Shown piece by piece: positions 11,659 through 19,940 of a DNA stretch of 28,323 bases. A model generated the notes under the pieces. That model was not told the origin of the DNA and ran no database searches. It worked only from the letters and a program-made list of their open reading frames with translations. How positions within the stretch are numbered: the stretch's first letter is position 1; each line of letters opens with the position of its first letter. A program made the translations under genes and the position numbers. Source of the DNA: a virus; the IMG/VR virus record IMGVR_UViG_3300042934_000289, positions 1 through 28,323 of that record. The stretch is one strand, 5' to 3'.

Positions 11659-11670
11659 CCCCCTAGGGGG
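11659..11670. other. 12-bp palindrome, candidate cos/packaging region
   Basis: Perfect palindrome CCCCCTAGGGGG in the 130-nt gap between the HNH and small terminase genes, the usual site of cos in such phages. A T6 run (11711-11718) lies downstream. The exact nicking positions cannot be read from the sequence. Confidence 0.3.
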
Positions 11671-11749
11671 CACGGTAGCCCTCCGGGTATACGGATGATC
11701 TCTCCCCACCATTTTTTCCAAACGCCGCGCACGCCCTTGGAGGTGTCCG

Positions 11750-12055
11750 ATGACTGATCGGAAGCCTTCTCTGCGTGCCGTGGGGGTCGATGAGACCCCT
11801 GCTGCGCCGGCTCGCGTCATGTCAATCCTGGAGGCCGCAGAGGTCGGCGATCGGCTGGAGGAATCGAGGGCTATGCGTCGCCGTATCGCGGTTGCGCTCG
11901 ATGACCCGAACACGCCCGCCCGTGACCTTGCGGCTCTGTCTCGTCGGCAGATGGAGCTGGGTAAGGAGATCGAGGCGATGGTGGCCCGGTTGTCTGAGGA
12001 GGCTGGTTCTGGTGCCGAAGTCTCAGACGGACGGTTCGACGCGGCGGCTATCTGA
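11750..12055 (+). CDS. terS: terminase small subunit
   Basis: 101 residues; GGAGG upstream of ATG 11750. It is mostly helical (VMSILEAAEVGDRLEESRAM, RRRIAVALDDPNTPARDLAAL, SRRQMELGKEIEAMVARL), matching the coiled, oligomerising small terminases of actinophages. It overlaps the large terminase by 44 nt in another frame. Role: recognising phage DNA and loading the packaging motor. Assigned mainly from position and helical pattern. Confidence 0.75.
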   Translation: MTDRKPSLRAVGVDETPAAPARVMSILEAAEVGDRLEESRAMRRRIAVALDDPNTPARDLAALSRRQMELGKEIEAMVARLSEEAGSGAEVSDGRFDAAAI

Positions 12056-13496
12056 GGTTGCGCGTCATGTTGTGATCCCGAGTGGGATTGTGACGACGGT
12101 TTGGCCGCGTGTCGAGGCGAAGTGCTCTGAGATGGGTGTGACGTTCGATGAGTGGCAGAAGGGCATCGGTCAGGTAGCTCTGGGGAAGCGGAAGAGCGGC
12201 AAGTACGCCGCCACTGTCGGCGGGGTTGTTCTCAGCATCCCAAGACAGGTGACCAAGACGTTCCTCGTCGGCATGATCATCATCGCCCTGTGCGTGTTGT
12301 TCCCGGGGATGACGGTTCTGTGGACCGCGCACCGCACTCGTACTGCGACGAAGACGTTCAAGTCGTTGCAGGGCATGGTCAAGAAGAAGAAGATCTGGCC
12401 CCATATCAAGACGATTCGTGCCGCGAATGGTGAGCAGGAGATCGTCTTCACGAACGGTTCGATCATTATGTTCGGCGCCCGGGAGCAGGGTTTCGGGCGT
12501 GGGTTCGATGAGGTCGACGTTGAGGTGTTCGACGAGGCGCAGATTCTTGGCGAGAAGGCGCTCGAGGACATGGTTCCGGCGACGAACCAGTCCAGGCATG
12601 AGGCCGGCGCGCTGTTGTTCTTCATGGGCACGCCTCCGCGCCCGACTGACCCGGGCGAGGAGTTCACGAACCGTCGTTTGAAGGCGTTGTCTGGGAAGAC
12701 GAAGGATCTCGTCTATATCGAGATGTCTGCTGACGATGACGCTGATCCTGATGACCGGGAGCAGTGGGCTAAGGCCAACCCGTCTTTTCCGCACCGTACG
12801 CCTGTCGAGGCGATGGAGCGGATGCGGGAGAACCTGACCGACGACGATTCGTTTCGTCGTGAGGCGCTGGGGATCTGGGATGCTGCGGGAACGCCCGAGG
12901 TTATCGACGCGGTGTCGTGGGGGCGGGCCAAAGACCCGGCTTCCATGCCCGTGGAGAAGCTGACCCTGGCAATCGACGTTTCCCCTGACCGTTCCGTCGC
13001 TTCTGTTGCCCTTGCAGGGCTCCGGGCGGACGGCTTGTGGCATGTGGAGCTCGACGACCAGAAAAAGGGCGTCGATTGGGTTGCTCCGTGGGTGAAGTCC
13101 CGCGCGGACCGCAACCGACTTCACGCCGTGGTGGTCGATGAATTGTCCGGTCTGGTCGAGAAGCGGAAGGGCAGGAACTACCTCGTCGGAACCGACGTCG
13201 TGGTAACCCTGGCTGCGTCTGAGGGGCGAGACATGGCGATTGCGTGCGGGAAGTTCTACGACTCGGTGATGGGTGTTGAGCCGAAGCTACGGCACACGGA
13301 CCAGCCCCAGGTGAACGTCGCCCTGTCGGTCGCTCGAAAGCGTCCCCTGCTTCCTGGTTGGGCGTGGAACAGGAAAGACGCAGCGTCCGACATCACGCCC
13401 GTGGTGGCAATGACTCTCGCCCTGTGGGGCGCACAGAAAGACAACGTTGAGCGTCCTACCCGGCGTTCTGGATCTAGGACGGCGGTGGTTCTCTAG
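12012..13496 (+). CDS. terL: terminase large subunit
   Basis: 494 residues from GTG 12012, the only start that keeps the N-terminal region (VARHVVIPSGIVTTVWPRVE) without a long shadow. ATPase: SIPRQVTKTFLVG (P-loop, Lys82-Thr83) and VEVFDEAQIL (Walker B, near 170-179); GTPPRPTDPG follows (motif III area). Nuclease: LAIDVSPDRSVASVAL and VVVDELSGL supply the acidic metal ligands of the RNase H fold. Pro77-Arg-Gln-Val-Thr-Lys-Thr has Thr81 where related terminases usually have Gly. Role: ATP-driven packaging and genome cleavage. Its stop shares one base with the portal GTG. Confidence 0.93.
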   Translation: MPKSQTDGSTRRLSEVARHVVIPSGIVTTVWPRVEAKCSEMGVTFDEWQKGIGQVALGKRKSGKYAATVGGVVLSIPRQVTKTFLVGMIIIALCVLFPGMTVLWTAHRTRTATKTFKSLQGMVKKKKIWPHIKTIRAANGEQEIVFTNGSIIMFGAREQGFGRGFDEVDVEVFDEAQILGEKALEDMVPATNQSRHEAGALLFFMGTPPRPTDPGEEFTNRRLKALSGKTKDLVYIEMSADDDADPDDREQWAKANPSFPHRTPVEAMERMRENLTDDDSFRREALGIWDAAGTPEVIDAVSWGRAKDPASMPVEKLTLAIDVSPDRSVASVALAGLRADGLWHVELDDQKKGVDWVAPWVKSRADRNRLHAVVVDELSGLVEKRKGRNYLVGTDVVVTLAASEGRDMAIACGKFYDSVMGVEPKLRHTDQPQVNVALSVARKRPLLPGWAWNRKDAASDITPVVAMTLALWGAQKDNVERPTRRSGSRTAVVL

Positions 13497-14932
13497 TGGC
13501 CGATAAGATCCATGTTCCCGAGCTTTCGGATGACGAGAACGACCTTCTGAATCACCTTGTGGTGCAGTTGGCTGAGAAGTCGAAGCGGAACCTGTTGCGG
13601 TCGTCTGTGTATGACGGGAAGCGGGCGATAAAGCAGGTTGGGTCGGTGATTCCGCCGCAGTACAAGCGCCTGGGGCTGATTCTGGGGTGGAACGCGAAGG
13701 GTGTTGACGGGCTTGCTCGTCGCTGCAATCTCGAGCGGATGGTGTGGACCGGTGGCGAACTTGACTCCCTTGGGATGCAGGAGCTCACGGACAACAACTT
13801 CCTGCTGTCCGAGATCGCGAACGCCCGTACCGATTCTCTGATCCACGGCGTCTCGTATCTCATCACGACGCGGGGTGACGAGTCTAATGGTGAGCCGAAG
13901 TCGCTCCTCCATGCGAAGGATGCGCTGAACGCGACTGGCGACTGGAACAACCGGAAGCGTAGCCTCGACAACCTCCTGTCTGTGACTGCCCGTAAGGATG
14001 GGAACATCACGGGGTTCGTGCTGTACCTCGATGGGGAGACGATCAACGCGGAGAAGGATTCGTCTGGGTGGTCTGTGGATCGTTCGGAGCACCCGTGGAA
14101 TGTGCCGGCTGACCCGATGGTGTATCGGCCGCGTGCGTCTCGGCGTATGGGGCGGTCACGTATCACCCGGTCGACGATTGGGCTTCAGGATGCGGCTGTT
14201 CGTGCGTTGATTCGCATGGAGGGTCACATGGACATCTACTCAATTCCGCAGCTTGTGCTGTTGGGTGCGAGTGATGCGATCTTCAAGAACGCTGATGGGT
14301 CGCAGAAGGCGTCGTGGCAGGTTGCGCTTGGGCGCGTGTTCGGCATCCCTGATGACGAAGAAGCCAATAATCCTCGGGCGGACATCAAGCAGTTCAAGGC
14401 CGAGACGCCCGAGGCGCATCTGGCGCAGATGAACGCTCTTGCGAAGCTGACGGCTCGTGAGTTCGACCTGTCGGATGCGGATTTCGCGCTCACTGACATG
14501 GCGAACCCCACGGCTGCGGATTCGTATTCGGAGGCTCGCGAGAACTTGCTTGCTGAGGCGGAGGGGGCGACGGACGACTGGTCGATTTCGGTGCGTCGTG
14601 CGGTGACTCGGGCGCTTGCGATTCAGAACGATCTCGACAAGATCCCGGATGAGTGGGCGTCGATCGACACGAAGTGGCGTAACCCGCAGTACGTGTCGCG
14701 GTCGGCTGCCGCCGATGCCGGGCAGAAGCAGCTTGCGGCGGTTCCGTGGCTTGCTGAGACAGAGGTTGGTCTGGAACTGCTTGGGATGGATGAGCAGACG
14801 ATCAAGCGTGCTCTTGCTGAGAGGCAGAAGGCGCAGGGGCGGGCTGTTGTCCAGGCTTTGGTGAACTCGAAGGCGGTCGCTAATGGTGACAGCGCTTCAG
14901 TCGAAGGCGGCGCTCAGGCTAGTAACGACTGA
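13496..14932 (+). CDS. portal protein (SPP1/Gp6-type)
   Basis: 478 residues from GTG 13496 (TAGTG overlap). Typical segments: LVVQLAEKSKRNLLRSSVYDG, RLGLILGWNAKGVDGLARR, NNFLLSEIANARTDSLIHG, PADPMVYRPRASRRMGRSRI, FKAETPEAHLAQMNALAKL and NPTAADSYSEARENLLAEAE. These match Gp6-family portals. It forms the dodecameric ring at the unique capsid vertex through which DNA is packaged and ejected. Length is normal. The last 50 nt overlap the MuF-like gene. Confidence 0.92.
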   Translation: MADKIHVPELSDDENDLLNHLVVQLAEKSKRNLLRSSVYDGKRAIKQVGSVIPPQYKRLGLILGWNAKGVDGLARRCNLERMVWTGGELDSLGMQELTDNNFLLSEIANARTDSLIHGVSYLITTRGDESNGEPKSLLHAKDALNATGDWNNRKRSLDNLLSVTARKDGNITGFVLYLDGETINAEKDSSGWSVDRSEHPWNVPADPMVYRPRASRRMGRSRITRSTIGLQDAAVRALIRMEGHMDIYSIPQLVLLGASDAIFKNADGSQKASWQVALGRVFGIPDDEEANNPRADIKQFKAETPEAHLAQMNALAKLTAREFDLSDADFALTDMANPTAADSYSEARENLLAEAEGATDDWSISVRRAVTRALAIQNDLDKIPDEWASIDTKWRNPQYVSRSAAADAGQKQLAAVPWLAETEVGLELLGMDEQTIKRALAERQKAQGRAVVQALVNSKAVANGDSASVEGGAQASND

Positions 14933-15557
14933 GTCGGTAGATACGGCGGTCGGACTGCTCGTTGCGATCCCTGGGAGTCCTACAGCGCGCCGGGCGGCAC
15001 TTCTGAACAGTGTCCCTGAGGTGATCGGGTACTTCTCTGAGGGGTCGGCTGCTCTCGCGGTCGACTTCTATGAGGAGGAGCGGGTCAGGGCCGGCGTTCG
15101 TGATCGGACATTCGTCACAGAGTTTGTGGTGAACGACCGGACGGTGAAGATTCGCCGCGGTATCGCGTGGGCGTCTGATCCGCTGTTTTCGGACGACGAA
15201 GAGACTGCGTCGAAGCGGCTCGCGGAGATTGTGCAGTTGGAGACGGCGAAGCCGTACCGAGACACGATCCTCACGAATCGGCAGAACGACCCGGAGTCTG
15301 TGGGTTGGCGGCGTCTCGCGTCGGCAAATACCTGCAGGTTCTGCCGGATGTTGGCCGATCGTGGCGCCGTGTATAGGCAGTCGACGGTTCAGTTCGCTGC
15401 TCACCCGAATTGTCATTGCACGGCGCAGCCGGTGTTCAAGGATAACGATCCGGGCACTGAGGTTGGCGAGTTCCAGTACATGGCGAGCCGGCGCAATAAG
15501 ACGCCCGCCACGAGGGCGCGCGTCCGGGACTACCTGGACGCCAACTATCCGGAATGA
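14883..15557 (+). CDS. MuF-like minor capsid / capsid maturation protein
   Basis: 224 residues from ATG 14883. The C-terminal MuF-type region is ANTCRFCRMLADRGAVY then AAHPNCHCTAQPVF (residues about 146-184). The Cys pairs and HPNCHC are the diagnostic metal-binding set of minor head proteins following portals. The N-terminus is helical. No extra toxin domain is appended. It is expected inside the capsid near the portal and may be ejected with DNA. Confidence 0.88.
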   Translation: MVTALQSKAALRLVTTESVDTAVGLLVAIPGSPTARRAALLNSVPEVIGYFSEGSAALAVDFYEEERVRAGVRDRTFVTEFVVNDRTVKIRRGIAWASDPLFSDDEETASKRLAEIVQLETAKPYRDTILTNRQNDPESVGWRRLASANTCRFCRMLADRGAVYRQSTVQFAAHPNCHCTAQPVFKDNDPGTEVGEFQYMASRRNKTPATRARVRDYLDANYPE

Positions 15558-15637
15558 AGGCTTCCACGGGTCTCCTGTGGCCGTACGCGACGGTTTCGCG
15601 GTGAATGTGCGACGGCACGAAAACGGAGAGTACCGAA

Positions 15638-16168
15638 ATGACTGGAAACGACAGCACCCCCATCGGTGTGGGTTCGACGGCAGCGGGCGAATCCGCGCTG
15701 GCGATCGGATCGGGAGCCCAGACGCAGGAACAGGATAAGACCTTCACGCAGGCCGAGGTCGACCGGATCGTGAAGCAGCGCGCCGAAAGGCTCGCCAAGG
15801 AGCAGTACCCCGATTACGAGGAACTCAAGGCGAAGGCTGCGGGCGCGAAGACGCTCGAGGAACGTCTTGGGTCGCTTGAGCAGGAACTCAGTGCCACCAA
15901 GGCTGAGGCGCTTCGCTCGAGCATTGCCGCACGGTTCGGGATCAGCACTGAGAAGGGCAAGGACGATGAACCGTCCGACGCCGATCTGTTCCTCACCGGT
16001 ACTGACGAGTCCACTCTGACGGCTCAGGCGCAGCGCCTTGCGGCACGTCAGGCGGACTCCAAGAAGCAGGGAAACGTCGCCCCGAAAGAGGGCGCGACCA
16101 CAACGACTGGCAAGGACGACACGGAGCTTCGCGAATTCGCGCGGGGCCTGTTCGGTCAGGCCGACTAA
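15638..16168 (+). CDS. capsid scaffolding protein
   Basis: 176 residues from ATG 15638, chosen over ATG 15605 because CGGAGAG lies at proper distance. The N-terminus is disordered and Gly/Ser-rich. FTQAEVDRIVKQRAERLAKEQ opens a long charged helix (to about residue 87: KTLEERLGSLEQELSATKAEA). Then come IAARFGISTEK and a short C-terminal capsid-binding helix (DDTELREFARGLFGQ). This is the standard layout of HK97-fold scaffolds and the position is right. Acts in procapsid assembly and leaves before DNA entry. Confidence 0.88.
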   Translation: MTGNDSTPIGVGSTAAGESALAIGSGAQTQEQDKTFTQAEVDRIVKQRAERLAKEQYPDYEELKAKAAGAKTLEERLGSLEQELSATKAEALRSSIAARFGISTEKGKDDEPSDADLFLTGTDESTLTAQAQRLAARQADSKKQGNVAPKEGATTTTGKDDTELREFARGLFGQAD

Positions 16169-16183
16169 CCGAAAGGCAAGACA

Positions 16184-17080
16184 ATGACATCACTTGCTAC
16201 GGGGTCGCTTTCGATCCCCAAGCAGAAGATCGCGCCGTGGCTTGGTGCGATCCAGAACGGGTCGGCTGTTGCCACCCTTTCCGCTCAGACTCCGATGACG
16301 TTCGGTGAGGGCGAGTCGTGGACGTTCGACATCGGCGAGGCCGAGTATGTCGCTGAGGGTGGCGACAAGGGCGCTTCGACGGTTACGCCGACGAGCAAGA
16401 CGATCAAGCCGTTCAAGTTCCACAAGACTCTCCGTTTCAACGAAGAGGTTCTGTGGGCGGACGAGGACCGTCAGCTTGAGATCGTGGACGAGATCCTGGC
16501 GCTCATTCAGCCGGCTCTCTCCCGCGCACTGGACTTCGGTGTGTTCCACGAGATCAACCCGACCGGTGGTGCTGTTGTCGCCGCCATGAACGGTGGCCTC
16601 ACGGACACCACGAACCTCGTCGAGTACGTTGCGGCGGACAAGCCGTACGTGAGCCTGGACGCGGCCGACGCGCTCGTCCTCGCGGATGGTTTCGTTCCTC
16701 GCGACATCGCTCTGGACCCGACCTACGCGGCGAAGTTCTCGGCTCTGCGTGGTACCAACTCCGAGCAGAAGCTGTACCCGAACTTCCGTCTCGGCATCGA
16801 GACCAGCGAGCTCGACGGCCACCGCGCGTCCGTGTCGAACACGGTCCGCGGTACCGGTGTCCTCGCGGTCGACACCGACGTGCTCGGTTTCGTCGGCGAC
16901 TTCTCGGCCATCCGTTGGGGTGTTCAGAAGTCGATCGGCCTCGAGGTCATCCGTTACGGTGACCCGGACGGCGGCGGTGACCTGAAGCGTAAGAACCAGG
17001 TCGCGTTCCGTGCCGAGGTTGTTTACGGCTGGGGCATCGCGAACCTGAACGCGTTCGCGAAGATCCACGACCTCGTCTGA
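16184..17080 (+). CDS. major capsid protein (HK97 fold)
   Basis: 298 residues; GAAAGG upstream of ATG 16184. Marks of the HK97 fold: SWTFDIGEAEYVAEGGDKG (E-loop region), KPFKFHKTLRFNEEVLW, IVDEILALIQPALSRALDFGVFHE (spine helix), DGFVPRDIALDPTYAAKFSALR (A-domain), YPNFRL and DFSAIRWGVQKSIGLEVIRYGDPDG near the end. No N-terminal delta domain, consistent with the separate scaffold gene. Length is typical for compact actinophage capsids. Confidence 0.93.
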   Translation: MTSLATGSLSIPKQKIAPWLGAIQNGSAVATLSAQTPMTFGEGESWTFDIGEAEYVAEGGDKGASTVTPTSKTIKPFKFHKTLRFNEEVLWADEDRQLEIVDEILALIQPALSRALDFGVFHEINPTGGAVVAAMNGGLTDTTNLVEYVAADKPYVSLDAADALVLADGFVPRDIALDPTYAAKFSALRGTNSEQKLYPNFRLGIETSELDGHRASVSNTVRGTGVLAVDTDVLGFVGDFSAIRWGVQKSIGLEVIRYGDPDGGGDLKRKNQVAFRAEVVYGWGIANLNAFAKIHDLV

Positions 17081-17232
17081 TGGTTCGCCTGCGCAACTCT
17101 GCGTCGGGCGCGATCGTGTCTGTCGCTGACGAGAAGGTTGCGCGGCTGGGTTCTGAGTGGGTGCCGGTGGAGGAGACTTCGCCGGCACCCCGGAAGTCGG
17201 GCCGCGCCCGCAAGGCTCAAGTTTCCGAGTGA
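17080..17232 (+). CDS. small capsid-associated protein (DUF7302-like)
   Basis: 50 residues, with its ATG sharing a base with the capsid stop. VRLRNSASGAIVSVADEKVARLGSEWVP followed by a basic tail (RKSGRARKAQ) is a short beta-hairpin motif that recurs right after the capsid gene in many actinophages. Probably a head decoration or head-tail accessory; role not established. Confidence 0.65.
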   Translation: MVRLRNSASGAIVSVADEKVARLGSEWVPVEETSPAPRKSGRARKAQVSE

Positions 17233-17245
17233 GTAGGGGGCGGTC

Positions 17246-17716
17246 ATGTCTGTAAGCACCGACAACATTGCGGTGGCTCTGGGGGTGGCCGTCCCCGACT
17301 CCGGTTCGCTGGTTGAGCAGCAGTGGGAGATGTGGATCGATGACGCAGAAATGCTCATCGAGGTACGTCGCGTGCAGCTCGAGGTTGAGACGATCGATCA
17401 GGCGAAACTGGACTACGTAGTCCGGGAAGCCGTGGTCGCTCAGGTGAAGCGGCCGGACGACTCAACCCAGGTGACCGTTTCGGTGGATGACGGCTCCACG
17501 TCGAAGTCGTACCGGTCCGGTAAGGGTCGGGTGACGATCCCTGACGAGCTTTGGGCGTTGCTTGGGCTCACGGAACCGTCCGGTGCGTTCGCTATCGACA
17601 TGCTTGGCACGTGTTCGACGCACCTGGCGTGGTGCTCCCTGTCTATGGGTGCGTCGTACTGTTCCTGCGGGGTGGACATCGCAGGGTTCCCGCTCTTCGA
17701 GAGCGGTGAAGAGTGA
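17246..17716 (+). CDS. head-tail adaptor (gp6/Gp19-like)
   Basis: 156 residues; GGGGGCGG upstream of ATG 17246. The first 70 residues form a helical bundle (WEMWIDDAEMLIEVRRVQLEVETIDQ split over two helices, then YVVREAVVAQVKRPDDSTQ) characteristic of adaptor rings that dock on the portal. The C-terminus has a Cys group (Cys123, 130, 139, 141) in LAWCSLSMGASYCSCGVDIA. It overlaps the next gene by GTGA. First connector of the neck. Confidence 0.85.
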   Translation: MSVSTDNIAVALGVAVPDSGSLVEQQWEMWIDDAEMLIEVRRVQLEVETIDQAKLDYVVREAVVAQVKRPDDSTQVTVSVDDGSTSKSYRSGKGRVTIPDELWALLGLTEPSGAFAIDMLGTCSTHLAWCSLSMGASYCSCGVDIAGFPLFESGEE

Positions 17717-18120
17717 ATCTCGGGTACGACATCGCTTCGCAGCTCCCTTACCTGCGGTCGCAGGCTGCGGGGCGGTTCACTGAGACGTTCAAGGTGTACA
17801 CCGTGACGAAGTCGGAGCCGGATGCTGACGGTGTTGTCGTCGAGACTGAGGTGACGGTCTACCCAGCCGTCACGGGTCGGTGGAAATCCGCCACGATGAA
17901 CGTGTCTGAGCGTGAGCAGGGATCTCAGGTTCCCGCGGTACAGGACACGCACATTCACGTCGCGGTGGGTGCCACACCGTTGGTCGGGGTGAACACGTTG
18001 TGGCGTGTGACTGCGTCCACAGCAGACCCGTCACTTGTTGGTCGCGAGGCCCGGACGAAGGGTCTTCCGCAGGCTGGTCAGGTCACCGCACATCGGTATC
18101 CGGTGGAGGAAGCGAACTGA
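17713..18120 (+). CDS. head-tail stopper (DUF6093-like)
   Basis: 135 residues from GTG 17713. YLRSQAAGRFTETFKVYTV, YPAVTGRWKSATMNVSEREQ, QDTHIHVAVGATPLVGVNTLWRV and REARTKGLPQAGQVTAHRYPVEE form the beta-barrel with a plug loop expected of stopper proteins that seal the portal after packaging. Position in the order adaptor-stopper-neck-terminator supports the call. Confidence 0.82.
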   Translation: MNLGYDIASQLPYLRSQAAGRFTETFKVYTVTKSEPDADGVVVETEVTVYPAVTGRWKSATMNVSEREQGSQVPAVQDTHIHVAVGATPLVGVNTLWRVTASTADPSLVGREARTKGLPQAGQVTAHRYPVEEAN

Positions 18121-18121
18121 C

Positions 18122-18538
18122 ATGGCGGATGGTATCGAGTTCGATTTTTCCGAGCTGAACAAGCTTGCCGCCGACCTTGATCTTGCAGCGGAGGGCGTCG
18201 AGGAGCCGTTGAAGGTTGCCCTGAATGTGACGTCGAACCGGATAAAGAAGGCGGCGCAGCGGAAGGTTGGTGCACGTCGCCACTTCCGGCAGGCGGCGCG
18301 GGCGATCACGTTCGACGTGAACTCGCGGAAGCGTTCGCTTGAGTCTGAGATCGGGTACGAGAAGGGTCGCGGCGGTGCCGCGCATCTCGGCAACCTGATC
18401 GAGTTTGGGGCGCCGGGTTCACCGAATGCTCTGACTCCGGGTAACGAGCTCGCGTCTTCTCTGACGGAGAACGAAGAGGACTTCATGCGCGGCGTGGTGC
18501 GTGCGGTCGACGATGCCATGCGGAAGGCGGGCCTCTGA
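18122..18538 (+). CDS. HK97 gp10-like neck / tail-completion protein
   Basis: 138 residues from ATG 18122. FDFSELNKLAADLDLAAEGVEE, LKVALNVTSNRIKKAAQRKVG (helix), RRHFRQAARAITFDV, SLESEIGYEKGRGGAAHLGNLIEFGAPGSP and a final helix. EIGxxxxxGGxAHLxxxxEFGxP is the hallmark of gp10-like neck proteins. Links head stopper to tail terminator. Confidence 0.87.
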   Translation: MADGIEFDFSELNKLAADLDLAAEGVEEPLKVALNVTSNRIKKAAQRKVGARRHFRQAARAITFDVNSRKRSLESEIGYEKGRGGAAHLGNLIEFGAPGSPNALTPGNELASSLTENEEDFMRGVVRAVDDAMRKAGL

Positions 18539-18964
18539 ATGTCGAAGAAGCACTCTGACGCGTTGAAGGCGAAGACGCAGGAACTCGTTGCGTTCGCTAC
18601 GAAGACGTTCATCACGCTCGCTCAGTACCCGAACAGCACGACGAAGCCGGCGCCGCCGTACATGGTGTGGCATCCCGCGCAGGGCCAGAACGAGCAGACG
18701 GGTATGACGGGGCCGAGGTCTCGGAAGAATCCACGGTTCACGGGCCACTTGGTGGGGCGGGACGCGGATGAGGTCCAGGTTCTTCTGGATCTGCTGGAGG
18801 CGAAGCTGTTTCCGGGTGGTATCGGGGTCACTCTGACGGTGGCGGGGGAGCGGTCGAAGCCGCTCTGGTTCTCGTCTCCTTTGCCTATTCAGGTGCAGAC
18901 GGACCCGCAGCCGACGATCGTGTACGCGGTTATTGAGGTGGGTTGGTCGGCCGACCCCGAATGA
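18539..18964 (+). CDS. tail terminator
   Basis: 141 residues starting directly after the previous stop. FATKTFITLAQYPNSTTKPAPPYMVWHP (broken here by design), RKNPRFTGHLVGRDADEV, LLDLLEAKLFPGGIGVTLTV and a closing IVYAVIEVGWSADP fit the gpU-like terminator that ends tail polymerisation and joins the head. Position before the tail genes agrees. Confidence 0.8.
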   Translation: MSKKHSDALKAKTQELVAFATKTFITLAQYPNSTTKPAPPYMVWHPAQGQNEQTGMTGPRSRKNPRFTGHLVGRDADEVQVLLDLLEAKLFPGGIGVTLTVAGERSKPLWFSSPLPIQVQTDPQPTIVYAVIEVGWSADPE

Positions 18965-19023
18965 CCACTAGTTCGCAGGAGCCCTCGCCGTGTGCGGGGG
19001 CTTCTCCACTTAAGGAGGTCCGC

Positions 19024-19383
19024 ATGGGCAACAGAAAGTCAGGCGGTGCGATCTCCGGTCCCGGGGGGCCGAGTGATGACGTGGCTGGCCTATACCGGCT
19101 GAGCCCGGGCGAGGCGGTGTGGTCCGCGGACGATGTGGAAGCGATGGGTGGTCGGGATGCCATCTACGCATTCCGGGACGCACTGAAGCGTTCACCTGAA
19201 CCTCCGACCACACCGGGGCACATCGTGCTCGAGGACGCGCACGGGAACCGGGTGACGGTGACCGAAGCGCATTGGCGTCGCTGGATGGCGGCGCTTTCAC
19301 AGACCTTCCGCCCCGTGGCGGAGACACCGGACACGACCGTGTCCATTGAGCCGCCCACGGGCGACAAGACAGAGGAGAACTGA
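19024..19383 (+). CDS. free-standing copy of the tape-measure C-terminal motif
   Basis: 119 residues; strong AAGGAGG before ATG 19024. Residues 7-57 (GGAISGPGGPSDDVAGLYRL, then GEAVWSADDVEAMGG, AIYAFRDALK) match the tape measure's own C-terminal region encoded at about 23311-23458 in roughly two thirds of positions. The rest (HIVLEDAHGNRVTVTEAHWRRWMAAL, in two parts, then a disordered acidic tail) is distinct. It lies between tail terminator and major tail protein. Role unknown; a partner, competitor or cap for tape-measure ends is inference. Confidence 0.8.
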   Translation: MGNRKSGGAISGPGGPSDDVAGLYRLSPGEAVWSADDVEAMGGRDAIYAFRDALKRSPEPPTTPGHIVLEDAHGNRVTVTEAHWRRWMAALSQTFRPVAETPDTTVSIEPPTGDKTEEN

Positions 19384-19384
19384 C

Positions 19385-19867
19385 ATGGCTCTTGAGGACG
19401 TTCCCCAGTCCGTGAACTGGGACGACAACCTTCGCATCACCTGGACTGCGGAGGCTGACGACCCGAAGTCCGCGGCGGACCTCATTGCGGGCGTCGACCT
19501 GACGTACTCGCTGAAGACGCTCACGCGCACGATCAACGAGGCGCGGATCGAGGACCCGCGCCTGACGCTGAAGCAGATCCTTGAGCGTCCCGGCAAGATC
19601 ACGGAGACCGTCGAGGTGCAGTACGTGTTCGGTGACGACGCGGATGTTGCTGCGGCGACCCTGATCCAGGGCACGAAGGGTCACCTGACGCTTCGATACT
19701 CGCTTCCGAACTCGACGGTTTGGGCCGCGGCTCAGGTCGTCGATGTCATCACCGTTGAGTGCGGCAAGCAGCGTAAGGACTCGCCCGTTGAGAACGGTGT
19801 GCAGACCCTGACGCAGACGCTGTTCGTGATTGACATCACTGAGGACGACGTCGCGATCGCTGCGTAA
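19385..19867 (+). CDS. major tail protein
   Basis: 160 residues from ATG 19385. Beta-rich tail-tube pattern: NWDDNLRITWTAEADDP, AADLIAGVDLTYSLKTLT, EARIEDPRLTLKQILERPGK, TVEVQYVFGDDADVA, KGHLTLRYSLP and a C-terminal VQTLTQTLFVIDITEDDVAI. It lies just before the frameshifting chaperones, the usual place. Polymerises as hexamer rings around the tape measure. Confidence 0.88.
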   Translation: MALEDVPQSVNWDDNLRITWTAEADDPKSAADLIAGVDLTYSLKTLTRTINEARIEDPRLTLKQILERPGKITETVEVQYVFGDDADVAAATLIQGTKGHLTLRYSLPNSTVWAAAQVVDVITVECGKQRKDSPVENGVQTLTQTLFVIDITEDDVAIAA

Positions 19868-19873
19868 CAAGCC

Positions 19874-19918
19874 CCGGGCTGGGTGGTTCCTCCACCGTCC
19901 ATCCAGCCCGGTCTCCTT
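19874..19918 (+). terminator. hairpin after the major tail gene
   Basis: 11-bp stem (19874-19884 with 19901-19911) with an inner GGTGG/CCACC, followed by TCTCCTT. It is a terminator-like hairpin without a good U-tract. It can reduce readthrough so that the tube protein is made in excess over the chaperones and tape measure. Confidence 0.6.
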
Positions 19919-19940
19919 CACGGTGGAATAGGTGGAGAAC

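Noticed and set aside
12048-13124. 358-aa - strand frame opposite the large terminase
   Set aside because: Shadow frame; composition dominated by Arg, Leu and Pro, no motif, and the + strand shows terminase motifs throughout.
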